Below are positions 11,272 to 21,529 of a stretch of DNA of 64,000 nucleotides, in pieces (the first letter of the stretch is position 1; each line of letters opens with the position of its first letter). This DNA comes from Escallonia rubra (Eukaryota > Streptophyta > Magnoliopsida > Escalloniales > Escalloniaceae), in contig JAVXUO010002934.1 of NCBI GenBank assembly GCA_033065855.1, forward strand, positions 186,001 to 250,000. The letters are read 5' to 3'. Both the position numbers and the translations under genes were made by a program. The notes under the pieces were generated by a model. It was not told the DNA's origin and made no database searches. It was given only the letters and a program-made list of their open reading frames with translations.

Positions 11272-12838
11272 ATGGATAGGATACGGGCTATTCGTGGCCA
11301 GGCTGGACGCCAAGCTACTTCATCCCCGGTGGGTCCCACCTCGTCATTGCCTACTGATGACGAGGCACGAAGTGATCGCGGATAGTAGATGGGGCCCCAG
11401 CTCCAGCCCCAGCCCCAGCCGACGCAGATTCATCCCACACGCGCGTGCATTCTCCATCTTTCGTGGGTTCTACCTCAGGTATAGTTTATAACGGTGTTTA
11501 GTACATTTTCGCTAGCCTTATATTTAAAGTATATTTGAACTGTATTAATGTCTGTGTTTTGTAGGATCTCGACGAGGCCGTGGTCCGACAAGCGGGGTAC
11601 GCATCGACTCCCAGCGTAAACAGAGAGTTACGCTCACGCATGAGGGCTTGTAAGTACTAAAAATATCACCTCATGCCTTATATTTAAAATTTTGGGGTGT
11701 TAATTTATATTTGAACTGTATTAATTTATTTATTTACTTCTTTGGCAGGATCCTGGAGAATCAGGGGAGGACGAAGATCGGCATTCTTGTGAATGGCCGA
11801 TTCTTCGAGCTACGCCTATACTGGAAGGACTGGGATGCCGCTGCGAGGGAGGCCCTATGGGAGGAGTGGCTGGTACGGTGAAGTATTTTTTTCAACGTTA
11901 GTAAATGTTTAATTACAGTTTGTTTTCTGGTCATAATTTGTGTTATTGAATGCCTTACAGGAGGGGTTTACGTTTGACACGCCTCAGCAGCAGGCACTGG
12001 GGCAGTAGGCCTTCTTTGCCTACATGAGCAAGAATTACCGCCGATGGCTCCACGACGCACGGGACCGGGCGAAGAAGCTACTGCCCGAGGGTGCCCCGAT
12101 GACGGAGATGACGAGATATCCCCCACATTGGATATCTCGCCGTGTATGGGAGGAGATGATAGATCGGTGGGCTGCGGATCCAGGCTGGGATGCCAATAGT
12201 AAGAGTGGGGCCGAGAACAGATAGAACAGAGATCCAACGCACACGGGGGGGTCGGTGCTACACAACATCGTCCGACACATGAACGCAGTCGAGCACCCGG
12301 ATCTAGAGGAGGATGAGGTCATAGCTCTGACCTATAGTCAGACGCACGTGCGGAAGAAGGACGAGGCGCACCGGGCGGGCGACTATATTTCAGATATTGC
12401 CCGGCGGATCGATGTGAGTCAATTTATTTAAGTTGTTAATGTTTTGTCTTTTTATCCTCAATGTCCGTTTCGATAATTAATGCCCTAACATATCGTTAAA
12501 CTGCTGTTTTTGCAGGCCTCGTATGAACAGCTAAGGGGGTCCGAGCAGCAGTCCGGACAGCCATCAGCGTCCACTAGTACGACTGCGAGTACTGGGAGGT
12601 TGAAGCGATGGCTGGATACGCCGGAGGTCGTGAATCGGCCGAAAGGCCGTATACGCGGCCTCCTAGCACGACTGCTCGTGCCGTGATAGGAGCATCCTCA
12701 CCCCTTGTTGCCCCTCCAAAGACACCAGCTCCTCAGCGTCAGTTGGACGACGAGGAGATCCAGCGCATTGCTACAGTGGTGGTGAGGATGATCAGAGAGC
12801 AGGGCACTGCTGGACATGCCGAGCCTGCCCCGGATTAG
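11272..12838 (+). pseudogene. Broken CACTA-associated gene with plant transposase-24 (Ptta/En/Spm) domain
   Basis: A five-exon model fits GT/AG borders: 11272-11478, 11565-11649, 11749-11872, 11961-12413 and 12516-12838. Exon 1 starts MDRIRAIRGQAG. Exons 2-3 give RKQRVTLTHEGLILENQG and NGRFFELRLYWKDWDAAARE. Exon 4 carries the family core: YPPHWISRRVWEEMIDRW, a Lys/Ser/Asn stretch, THTGGS, then a Glu-rich helix followed by TYSQTHVRKKDE. This matches the usual order W-x-D-x-W ... G-S ... T-H-x-R-K of the transposase-24 family encoded next to TNP2 in plant CACTA elements. The gene is dead: in-frame stops near the end of exon 1, at about 12006 and about 12222 in exon 4, and a frame shift in the last exon, where the expected C-terminus (DDEEIQRIATVVVRMIREQG) runs in another frame to 12838. 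Confidence 0.78.
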
Positions 12839-13119
12839 CAGGACCTAGACCCAGGACTCGGCAACCCCTGATAAGCCCCTTCCCGTGCCCGTTCCTAGCT
12901 CCCCCCCTGCCCCCCGCGCCCGGCTTGTACTCTTCTCCCATCCCCTAACCGGCTGTATCCGGTTCCTGGCTTGTACATATGAGTCTTTTTTATAATAAAC
13001 ATTTTTTATGATTGATTATATATATTTCTTTCTGTATTGATTATTGCGCGTTGTTGTTGAGAAATGAAAATTGTATTACAGGTCTGGGTAATTGAAAAAT
13101 AAAAAAAAATTTAAAAAAA

Positions 13120-13497
13120 ATTTGACTTTTGGCGACAGATTAATTGCGTCGCTAAAAGTATTCCTACAAGCAGTTAATTAGCGACGGAATATTCCGTCAC
13201 TAAAAAGCTTATTTAGCGACGAAAAATTCCGCCGATAATTTGACAAAAAAGAAAATAAATTAAAATTCTAAAAATATAATTAGCGACGGATCGTCTGTCG
13301 CTAATTAAAAATAAATCCGTAGCAAAAAATTACATATTTAGCGACGGATTTCAAAATTCTGTCGCTAAACTATTAGTGACGGGCTTTTATACAAGAGACT
13401 TTTAGCGACGGTAAATCCGTCGCTAATTGTTTTAGCGACAGAATATAGGCTTTTAGCGACGGATTTTTCCGTCGCTAAAAGCCTTTTTCTTGTAGTG
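13120..13497. repeat. Right subterminal repeats and terminus of the CACTA element
   Basis: More than a dozen AGCGACGG / CCGTCGCT copies, several as back-to-back inverted pairs. They end in a hairpin-like pair (AGCGACGGATTTTTCCGTCGCT, 13455-13476) and the terminal CTTGTAGTG. The flanking bases GGA would be the 3-bp duplication, but no matching GGA-CACTA junction was found on the left. Confidence 0.8.
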
Positions 13498-14867
13498 GGA
13501 TAAGCTAGCTGCATGCGGATCCAGGTAAGGGATTCTATCTAAACCCTGGGTAAGGACTTTCGTCCGAACCCTTATTTTGATAACTCATACTCATAAGTAC
13601 TCATTTGATCTATTTATGGCTAATGCCGAACTCTGAATTATGTACTGATATCAGCATGTTATTGCCCAGAAAACTCCAATGTTGAACCTGAATCGATTAT
13701 TTGGAAATCTTGTGATGCTTGCCTAAATTGCATGCGGAGCAAATTTGATAATTATTTGTATCCGTTCTTCCAAATTGTTATGCCTAAATCCGATAACTAT
13801 TCGCAATCGATTTACTGTTTATTTGTGATTTTCTTCTGGAATTTCGAATCATGACTTTTTCGGTATGTTACGGTTATTAAAATCCGATCTGATTCTGGTG
13901 TTTGAGCTTATTTTAGCGCTCATTGATATTGTTGATCTTTCTGTGTTGACCTGGGTTTCCGTTTTGTGGGATGGCATAATAAGACTTGTCCAAATCCGGC
14001 AAGAAACGCAGGCTAGTACCCAAGTGGACTAGTAATTATTTTGGTTCATCATGCATGTGTACACTCTGTTAGCTTACCGGAATGGCATTGCAATCGCCCA
14101 GGATTAACGTTGATTTTTTTATTTTCTCTGTTCTGTATATTTTCGTGATTGCTACTGAAATGACTAGAAAGTATTCTCTGAAATAATTTGTGCTCGTGTT
14201 GAAATCTTTTTGAGAAATCTTCAGTGTATTTTGGAAAGAACTGTCTCAGATGATCTGTGTACGTTTTGAAATACTTTGGAAAACCATCACCGTATTTTGG
14301 AATGATGGCTTTGAAGTTGACTTTTTATTGATCGTTCTGGAACCCATCCTAAGTATTATTGTTTATTTGGATATCTATTTCTGATGAATTTTGATCCTTT
14401 TGGAAATCATTGAGTTTTTTGACCGTCTGAAGTATCTTGGAAATCTTCGTCAGTTGGATTCTTGGAATCGTTTTCTAATTCTTTTGTTGGTCTTTGTACA
14501 ACTTTACTGAGCTCTTAAAAGCTCACCCTTCATTTGATTCCCTTCTGCAGGCGATGATAAGTTGCAGCAAGTTTGGGGAATGGGTTAGAGTATGTGTGAG
14601 GTTCCGGTAAGCCCGCCACTACAGTGATTTGAGACCCTTGCGTGGGTCGGGACTGTCACTTTGTTTTATAAGGACTCGAGTTAGAAAGAACCTAGGTTTT
14701 AATAGACCAAGTTTAAGCAGTTCTGTAAGCTTGAATTTGAAGATTTTGAGTTGGTATCGGATTAAATGTTTTGAAGTATGAGTTAATGAACAAGTTTGAT
14801 GTGATCCGATAGGTTCATTACCCGAGAGTTCGGGGTGGCGGAGCTCCGGATTTTCGGGGGCGTGACA
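13498..14867 (+). mobile_element. LTR fragment 'A' (3' portion of a long plant LTR)
   Basis: This stretch is homologous to LTRs B and C in this window. It contains GGATCCAGGTAAGGGATT (13517-13534, matched in inverse at about 20230), the block TGAGCTCTTAAAAGCTCACC (about 14508-14527, matched in inverse at about 19690), and the terminus GGATTTTCGGGGGCGTGACA ending in CA at 14867. Its 5' part is missing on this side; it abuts the CACTA right end, so the CACTA element may have jumped into it. No gag or pol is present. It is an old, incomplete copy. The superfamily is probably Ty3/gypsy, but that is not proven without internal genes. Confidence 0.55.
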
Positions 14868-14872
14868 CGTAT

Positions 14873-15415
14873 GGTCCCGCCACTTGACTACAGCTTCCCT
14901 TTTTTCCAAATCAGAGCTTTCACTCCAAAAGTACTTCTACCCCCACCCACCCCCTCCGGTGGCCACTACCACCCCACCCACCCAAAGCCCACTTCAATTT
15001 CCCTCCAATTTCAGACGGTCCTTTTCCCTAAAACACCTGGACTCCTTCAAGCTCGTCCACACAGCAACTGTACACACCATTGTCTAGTCCCTCCATACCC
15101 CTCACCAACCCCATCACGCCCTAACCACCACTGCCTTCTCAGATTCTCCACCCCCCTCCCGCAGTACCTACGTCCCAACACCCCCTCAAGACACTGCCAT
15201 ACCCATGTAAATGAATCCACAAACACCGACCGAAAGAATATATGGTATAATGCATGTCGCCGTGAAGATTGTAATTTGCAGCTCCGACGTTTGTGGTCAT
15301 CGTATTGCCCTTCTCCCTTCTCTCTTTGACTGACCTACGGAAGCTTCAACATCACCTGTCTAAAGGACCCCATCTAAAGCTTCAACAACGCCCGTCTAAA
15401 GGTTTATCAAACTTT
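14873..15415 (+). repeat. Left terminal inverted repeat of element X
   Basis: Pyrimidine-rich (many CCACCC and CCTCAC runs) and ending near a GTAAG donor-like site at 15417, so it also looks like a promoter plus 5' UTR exon. Frames in it (14835-15329, 14884-15087) are side effects of composition. It starts directly after LTR A's terminal CA plus five bases. Confidence 0.65.
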
Positions 15416-15419
15416 TGTA

Positions 15420-16285
15420 AGAGAGTAACGTTTGTTTCGGAGTAATTTTACTGTATGTTTTTTAAATTGTACATTTTTTTGACAAAAGTCATACAGTTGG
15501 TACTTTGGCACTACAATTGGACTTATAGAAAAAATGGGCATGCAATGATAACTGCATATATGTTGAATTTCATTGTAGTTTTACTCGCATCTTTTTGTCA
15601 AATTTTAGCCTTATGCAGTATGGTCACTGGCTTTATGCAGTTTATCAGTGTTGAATGAATGTTCGAACAACATAGTTAGTTGGAAAGGCATTGCATATTT
15701 TTCTGGTATTTGAAGTTAAATCACTTTTTAGGTGGTTCGGGATTAATGATTTTGACGATTTAGGATCTTTCTCTTTAAGTTCTTTTCCTATTTCATTGAT
15801 TTAGCTGTCGTAAATGTTGGATACTAAAGATGAAAATAGTATCTTTTCCTATTTCCAAGATTATATAATATTTAGTTATTTACTTAACGATGAAAACATT
15901 ATTTAGAGAGCCAATTCATTTGTTTCTCTCCTTCTTCCAGGATCAAACATTTGTATAGTGAAAGTGAAGGTCTAAAGCCGATTAGGTTGATCGAAGTTTT
16001 GTTGGTAAAGTGAATTTCTTGGCCAAGATAATTGTTTGCTTTAGATTTGGATTTAATGGGATTTGTTACGATAAAGTTCTATTGTTTATATTTGATATTG
16101 TATATGGGAACTTTGTGAAAATGTTTGTTATCAGCCGCTTGTAATTGTTAGTGATTATGGTGGTTTATGATTTTACTGCATCGTCCCTATCATTTGGATA
16201 TAGCATTTGAATATGATATTTGCTTGTGAAAATAATGCTCTCAAATCTTGTATGTACGTGTATTTACAGTTGCCATTATTTTCAG
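15420..16285. other. Intron-like AT-rich stretch in element X
   Basis: Begins with a GTAAG donor-like site after the inverted repeat and ends in a TTTTCAG acceptor before the HMG-box exon. No coding domain was seen; the short frame 15455-15658 has no recognisable homology. Probably the first intron of the captured transcript. Confidence 0.35.
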
Positions 16286-16630
16286 TATTGCGCTCAAAGA
16301 TGGTGCCATGTGAGACATCTTGCACAAGGAAAAGACATGTCAATGCTTTCATGAGATTTATGTAAGTTCTTTATAACACATGTAATTATGTTGAGTGTCT
16401 GACCTTGGTTTGGATGTAATGTCCTCAGGGCTGAAACAAAGCAGGGACTGCAACAGTCCCATTCGAATCGATACATGACTATGAGTGAGGTGATTGAAAA
16501 TGTTTGAACACTTTTCTCAAGGAACTTATTTGGTAACCGCTCTATACACCAACTAAAATGAATATCTTCATTTTAGGTTTCACAGCTTGCATTGCAAATG
16601 TGGAAAGACCTAAGCGAGGAAGACAAATGA
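16286..16630 (+). pseudogene. Three-exon HMG-box remnant inside element X
   Basis: Exons 16286-16361, 16429-16489 and 16577-16630 all have GT/AG borders and matching phases. From the ATG at 16300 they read MVPCETSCTRKRH, then VNAFMRFMAETKQGLQQ, SHSNRYMTMSEV, and SQLALQMWKDLSEEDK before a TGA. The pattern Asn-Ala-Phe-Met-x-Phe ... Glu-x-Arg/Lys ... Glu-Val-Ser-x-x-x-x-x-x-Trp-Lys-x-Leu-Ser-Glu-Glu-Asp-Lys is that of an HMG box (minor-groove DNA binding, chromatin or transcription role). A full box is about 70 residues; this one stops after about 50, so it is truncated. It sits between long inverted repeats and is probably a captured fragment. The 15420-16285 stretch upstream looks like intron. 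I am moderately sure of the domain and unsure of the parent gene. Confidence 0.5.
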
Positions 16631-17307
16631 CTTGTCGTGTGCGAAACACGAATGACTTGTTGCTTGAATCAATAGAACACGCTTCACAGACCTCGGCCAC
16701 GAACTAATCATATAAAGTTGTTTCATCCACAAATAATAGCTGGTTGTTTCCTCCCTCTATCACAATACAACCAACAACTTTGTGTTGGTCATGCACCCAG
16801 TGGCAATAGCAATATAACTCCTTCATGCTTCCCATGTAGCAACTGCACATATCAAATTATCAACGAACATGCCTTACATTACACTATGACATGTCTTGTT
16901 CATGCATATTCATATTGTAAAGTGAAATGCTTTTGTACATATAGTACATATAAAGGTAAAAAAAAAAACAAAACAAAGCCAAGCAGTTTGAATGATCATA
17001 GAATATAAACTAATATCTATAGGCCCCATACGGAATGCAAAACGGTTACTTAAACAACCAACATGGTGCCATTCATGCTGGCAAGTTTTCTTTGCCAAAT
17101 GCTAGTAACCATTGGCCCATAATTCGTGTGCCAATAGATCTGTTTGGTTGCACAAAGACTGTTAAGGTTCATCACCAATTGAATGTCATTATTGAGGAAG
17201 AAAATTTGGAAAAGATCAAGTGAAATGCATGTATGGAATAACCACATGGTCAACTCACTTGAGACCTGGTCCATAGGAAGTCAATAAGCATGCATGTTTG
17301 TTGCTAT

Positions 17308-17960
17308 TGTTAAGGGATATTACTTTTCTTTAGGAGTTTGTTACTTCTGCTTAGGAAATTAATTTATTTTTTTAAACCATCTAAATATGAGCCTTTGGCT
17401 CTCCTTGTTATTTTTTAAATTATTCTTGTGTATCTCAGTTGTTCAGTTAAACCAAAGTTGTTACAATCTAGTATCAGAGCCACGTTTGAATATTTCTCTT
17501 ATAAAACAAGAGTGTGTTTGATTATGGCTTACTCATTTGAGATGGAGTTTGCTATTTCTATCGGTGGAGTTGAAAAACTGACTCGCACTAACTACAATGA
17601 CCGGAAGTCTTGCTTTGAGTTATACCTCCAAGGGCAAGATTTGTGGAATGTCGTCAATGAAGCTGATATCACTCCACCAAATGCTACACCCAAATCTACT
17701 GAGGGAATGAGGAAGTGAAAATCAAGGCTGGAAAAACCTTCTTTGTATTCGAGGCTACCACACGGAAGGACCAGGTTGATCACATCTGTGATGCAAAATA
17801 TCCTAAAGGCTTGGGATGCATTCTTTGTTCTCCAAAAAGAATGGAGCTCGACTACAAATGCTGGAAAAATGAGACCAAGTCATTAAACCAAGGTACTCTT
17901 TGACTATCTCAAGTTACTTCATGAAAGTTAAAATGATTTCTCATGAGAAATCAACTATAA
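17308..17960 (+). mobile_element. Ty1/Copia LTR-retrotransposon fossil, 5' piece (short LTR, primer site, gag start)
   Basis: A short LTR-like segment (about 17308-17466, TGTTAAGG...GTTACA) is followed by ATCTAGTATCAGAGCC, the usual plant Copia primer-binding site complementary to initiator tRNA-Met. Next comes a gag N-terminus: VEKLTRTNYNDRKSCFELY, LQGQDLWNVV and, further on, IKAGKTFFVFEATTRKDQVD, all typical of plant Copia gag. The element is broken, with several breaks in the visible gag and no pol or 3' LTR recognised. It looks old and lies inside element X. Confidence 0.65.
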
Positions 17961-19159
17961 TCCAAAAACATAAAGATCTATAATAAAATCAAGTCTTAGC
18001 AACATAGCAACGCATAGAGCTTCAAAGATGGACAACTACCTAGACCAGAATTAGACGTGGCAACAACATAGCAACAATCCTCCAAGCTTCCAATTAAGGG
18101 TGCGCACGGGACTAACTACGCTATCATGGACCTAAACAATTACAGTATAGGTTCTAAACGATGACTATGGCCTTTGGAAATTTCACTACTAGAAGGAATC
18201 ACTTTCTAATCTTGTGACTTGTAGAAGACCGAGATGGAACTGGAAAATCGTTAGATTCCAAAACCTCGAACATGTCACCTTTTGCTTGCACAATCATGCC
18301 TAAAACTTGTATATTTCGCACTTAATCGTTCAAGAATAACTATGGCTAATCATGAAGATCCTTGAGTTTAAAACCCATCATTTTTGTATTGATGAGGGAT
18401 ATGTTTTGAGGCCAAGGAATATCATATGATATATGCATTGACCCTAGATCTTAAGGATGATCTCAATGATGACCTGAAGATACAGAGAAACTTGTTACGT
18501 TAGGTCGTTCACGTAAACAAATGTTGTACGCCTCAACTAATCCATCACAATGACTTCACACATCACTTAAGATCTTTTCATTCTTAACCTTTATCTCATC
18601 TTTGGTAATCTCGATCCGCACCCTGCGCCGTAATAGTAGAATGCTGGAAGTATAAACACCTCTAAAGATTTTGTTGCAATGCATAATCACCAAATGCACC
18701 CCAGAACATAATAGCAATATCGACAAAATAGTATTGACGATAATTAAAACCTACTAAGATTGTTACAACGGGGTATCTATATCGTTTACTTTCACCCTCT
18801 CTGTCATTGTCTCTCTCTCTCTCTGCATTTTCTCCAGGCCATTGATCCAAAGGGCAGTGGGAGTTTTCTCATCAAACTGCAAGTGTTAGACCATATTCCC
18901 ACGAGCGTCTTCTCGCCATTTTGGGTGTGGATCAACTTCAATAAATGTATAGATGCACATACCATCAACAAAGTAAGGGAGCATGTAAATTTTTGAAAAA
19001 GTATCGAACATGTTCACCAGAAGAAAATATAGTTTTTCTAACAATCATCTATGATTCTACATCTCAAATTTTAAATAAAAATTATCCACCCATCTATGAT
19101 ACTAGATATTAGCAACCACGTGTGTGTGTGTGTGTGTAAACTATTGAAAAAGTATCTAA
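17961..19159. other. Interior of element X, unassigned
   Basis: The first part may still be decayed Copia sequence. A CT-rich run with a TCTCCAG acceptor at about 18838 is followed by an open stretch reading AIDPKGSGSFLIKLQVLDH (from 18839), which resembles a real exon but which I cannot assign. A GT microsatellite lies at 19119-19136. Nothing else is supported. Confidence 0.3.
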
Positions 19160-19354
19160 CATGTCAGAGGGATACCTTTAGATGGGCGAAGGGAGAAAGG
19201 CAAAGGGAGAAGGGAGAAAGGCAATACGACGACCACAAACGCTTGAGCTTTAGATTACGATCTTCACGGCGACATGCATGATTCCATATATTCTTTCAGT
19301 GGATGTTTGTGGATTCGTTTACGTGGGTGTGACTGTGTCTCGAGGTGGTGTTGG
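19160..19354 (-). repeat. Right inverted repeat of X, inner piece
   Basis: Inverse of 15165-15400. It includes a purine-rich stretch with three GGGAGAAAGGC-like copies (19180-19222) that correspond to the pyrimidine run at 15300-15330. It is interrupted at 19354 by LTR B and resumes at 52439. Confidence 0.7.
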
Positions 19355-21343
19355 TGTAGCATCCCGGGATTTTCAGAACGTTAACACTCAGTCGATCATT
19401 TACACTAAGACAATAATGACCTCAAACTCAACCAATTTAGACTCATTAGTCAGTCAGAGCCACTAAACCATGGAGTAATATAGTACTCTTAGTGTACTAT
19501 CATAATTGAAACAACAAGACTAAGAAAAATTTCTAAATAACAATATTAAGCCACGCAGGGGTTCTAATGACTAAGACTGAAACTTAAATTCTCTTTCTTT
19601 CGCTCGGCTCAGATCTAATCCACATCCAATGCAACTATTGTTTATTATCACCTGTGGAAAGGAAGTCAAACGGGAGTGAGCTTTTGAGAGCTCAGTAAGG
19701 TCGCTCAAATGAAGAAATCACGAAACAATTCACATATGCAATTCAATGATAAATTTTCAAGAGTTTCAAAAGAATCATAACTAGTTCGATTAGTTATCAA
19801 TAAAATTTTCAGATATGATGCAAACAATCACAGATACACAAACTAGTCCGTCAAGGTACTAGTCCACACCAATACACCAACTAGTCCATCAAGGGACTAG
19901 CCCACACCAAAACACCGACTAGTCCGTCAAGGTACTAGCTCACACCAAATCCTCCAATATACACCAACTCCCACCAAAACACACCAATGAAAAATCTCAT
20001 GTCAATTAACAGAATGACAATAATCGATAATACAATGTTTAGATCGATGCACAACGAGAAATAAATACGGAGCATCGAATAATATTTTTAATAAACGTGT
20101 AAGGCTCAAAACATGGCATTAAAGGCATGCACATGTCAACTATAACGGAGTTCAAAGAAAATTCGATAGAAATTGAGAAAAAATATTTATGAGGACAAAT
20201 AGATGAAACCTGGGTTTCGGATATAAATCCCTTACCTTGATCCAAGTGAGCTGAAAATTATCTACACTAATTTATTATAAACCTAATATAACTATCCATA
20301 GTGTACCCACTTCTCTGTCCGGAACGACGAAATTCGAAACGAGTTCCACACACGGCCAACCTATCCCGAAACTCGTCACACTCCTCGAGGCCCAGAAATA
20401 CCCCAAAAATATTTTTAATTTTCATTAGGCATTCTTTATAGCTTAATACAACATATGGAATAAAAATATAATTTTTAAATATTTTTGAATTAAAAATAAT
20501 TCTTTAAATACACTAAAAACCCATAAATTGTCAAAATTTCTTCTAGCTGGAAATTAAGAATCATATTTTTTTTAAAAGCCTTAATATTTGTATAAAAATT
20601 ATAGAAATAAAAATCAGAATTTAAAAGGCACTAAGACTATTTCTTTATTTTTCGTTTTGCTAAATTCAATGCGATAAGGAAAATGATAATAGATCAACTC
20701 CAAAAATCATCAAATTTATACTGAGTCTTTATTATACTATAAAACATTACTCTAATTTTTCCAGAACATTTTCATGGATCTAAAGGCTAAAAAGAATTTT
20801 ATAAGTCTGAACTTGCCGAAAATATTAAAAATACATACAATACCAGAAAAATATGAAAATTTAACAGTCATTTTAATATTACCCTACGACTCTTCCTGTA
20901 AAGTTTTAACATTTTACAATAATTGCACGATGCCCAACATCCACGAGGTACAACTGTGCATAAACCCGTTTTCCGTTAACCACTCTTCTTCTTCGTCACT
21001 GCCACAACCCAATTTAGTCAACCCCCACACTCAGTTCATAGCAGCTCTTCGCCCTTCCTCACCCCTACAGATTTACACAAAACACACTCTTACACACATT
21101 AAACTCAGCACCCACTTTGCACACATACAACTGCATTCCATTCATGCAAGTATTTTGTATACACACACCACACATGCACACAACCAACACACTTCAGACA
21201 CACACCTTCATTACCTATCTATTATATATATATATATATATGCAAAATTTCCATGCCCACTGCCGTGACGGAGTGGTCTCCCTCTTCCTTCTTTCATTAC
21301 ACTCACACATAATCTAAACACACATTTACACATGCACTCAGGT

Positions 21344-21379
<36 letters not shown>

Positions 21380-21529
21380 ACACATTAAACACAATACTCA
21401 CACACGTTATTCAGATATATACACACCCACTTCACACCAGCACACTCTCATCACGCGGCACTCACACACCTACAATATGCGCACTATATATACATATTCA
21501 TCTTCCATGCCCACTGCGGTGAGGCAGTG
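19355..21529 (-). mobile_element. LTR 'B', 3' part (minus strand), interrupted by LTR C
   Basis: On the minus strand it ends ...CTGAAAATCCCGGGATGCTACA at 19355, with the TG/CA terminus directly next to the GTTGG repeat. It shares with LTR A the inverse of the AGGTAAGGGATTTATAT block (about 20230) and the GAGAGCTCAGTAAGG block (about 19690). It also has three direct copies of an ACTAGTCCGTCAAGGTACTAG-type unit (19845-19940). Further in are CA-rich and (TA)n stretches (21160-21490). LTR C sits at 21529/21530. B continues at 29672-30108, where a MULE begins; its 5' terminus was not found. No internal genes were seen. It is broken and older than everything nested in it. Confidence 0.6.

Larger units (their letters stand above)
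7633..13497 (+). mobile_element. CACTA (En/Spm) transposon, degenerate
   Basis: The right end reads GCCTTTTTCTTGTAGTG at 13481-13497, the inverse of the classic plant CACTA terminus CACTACAAGAAAAAGGC. Both flanks are packed with inverted AGCGACGG / CCGTCGCT subterminal repeats: left about 7643-7960, right about 13120-13480. The left terminus is degenerate or lost; the repeats begin near 7643 and I see no clean CACTA there, so the left boundary is approximate and no 3-bp duplication could be matched. The interior carries a large tandem array, a triple repeat, an acidic C-terminal scrap and a broken transposase-24 gene. The main TNP2 transposase domain was not found, so this is a deletion derivative. 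Confidence 0.8.

Noticed and set aside
20774-21317. 164- and 66-codon frames on plus
   Set aside because: CA-repeat-rich part of LTR B; His/Thr-rich product without domain.
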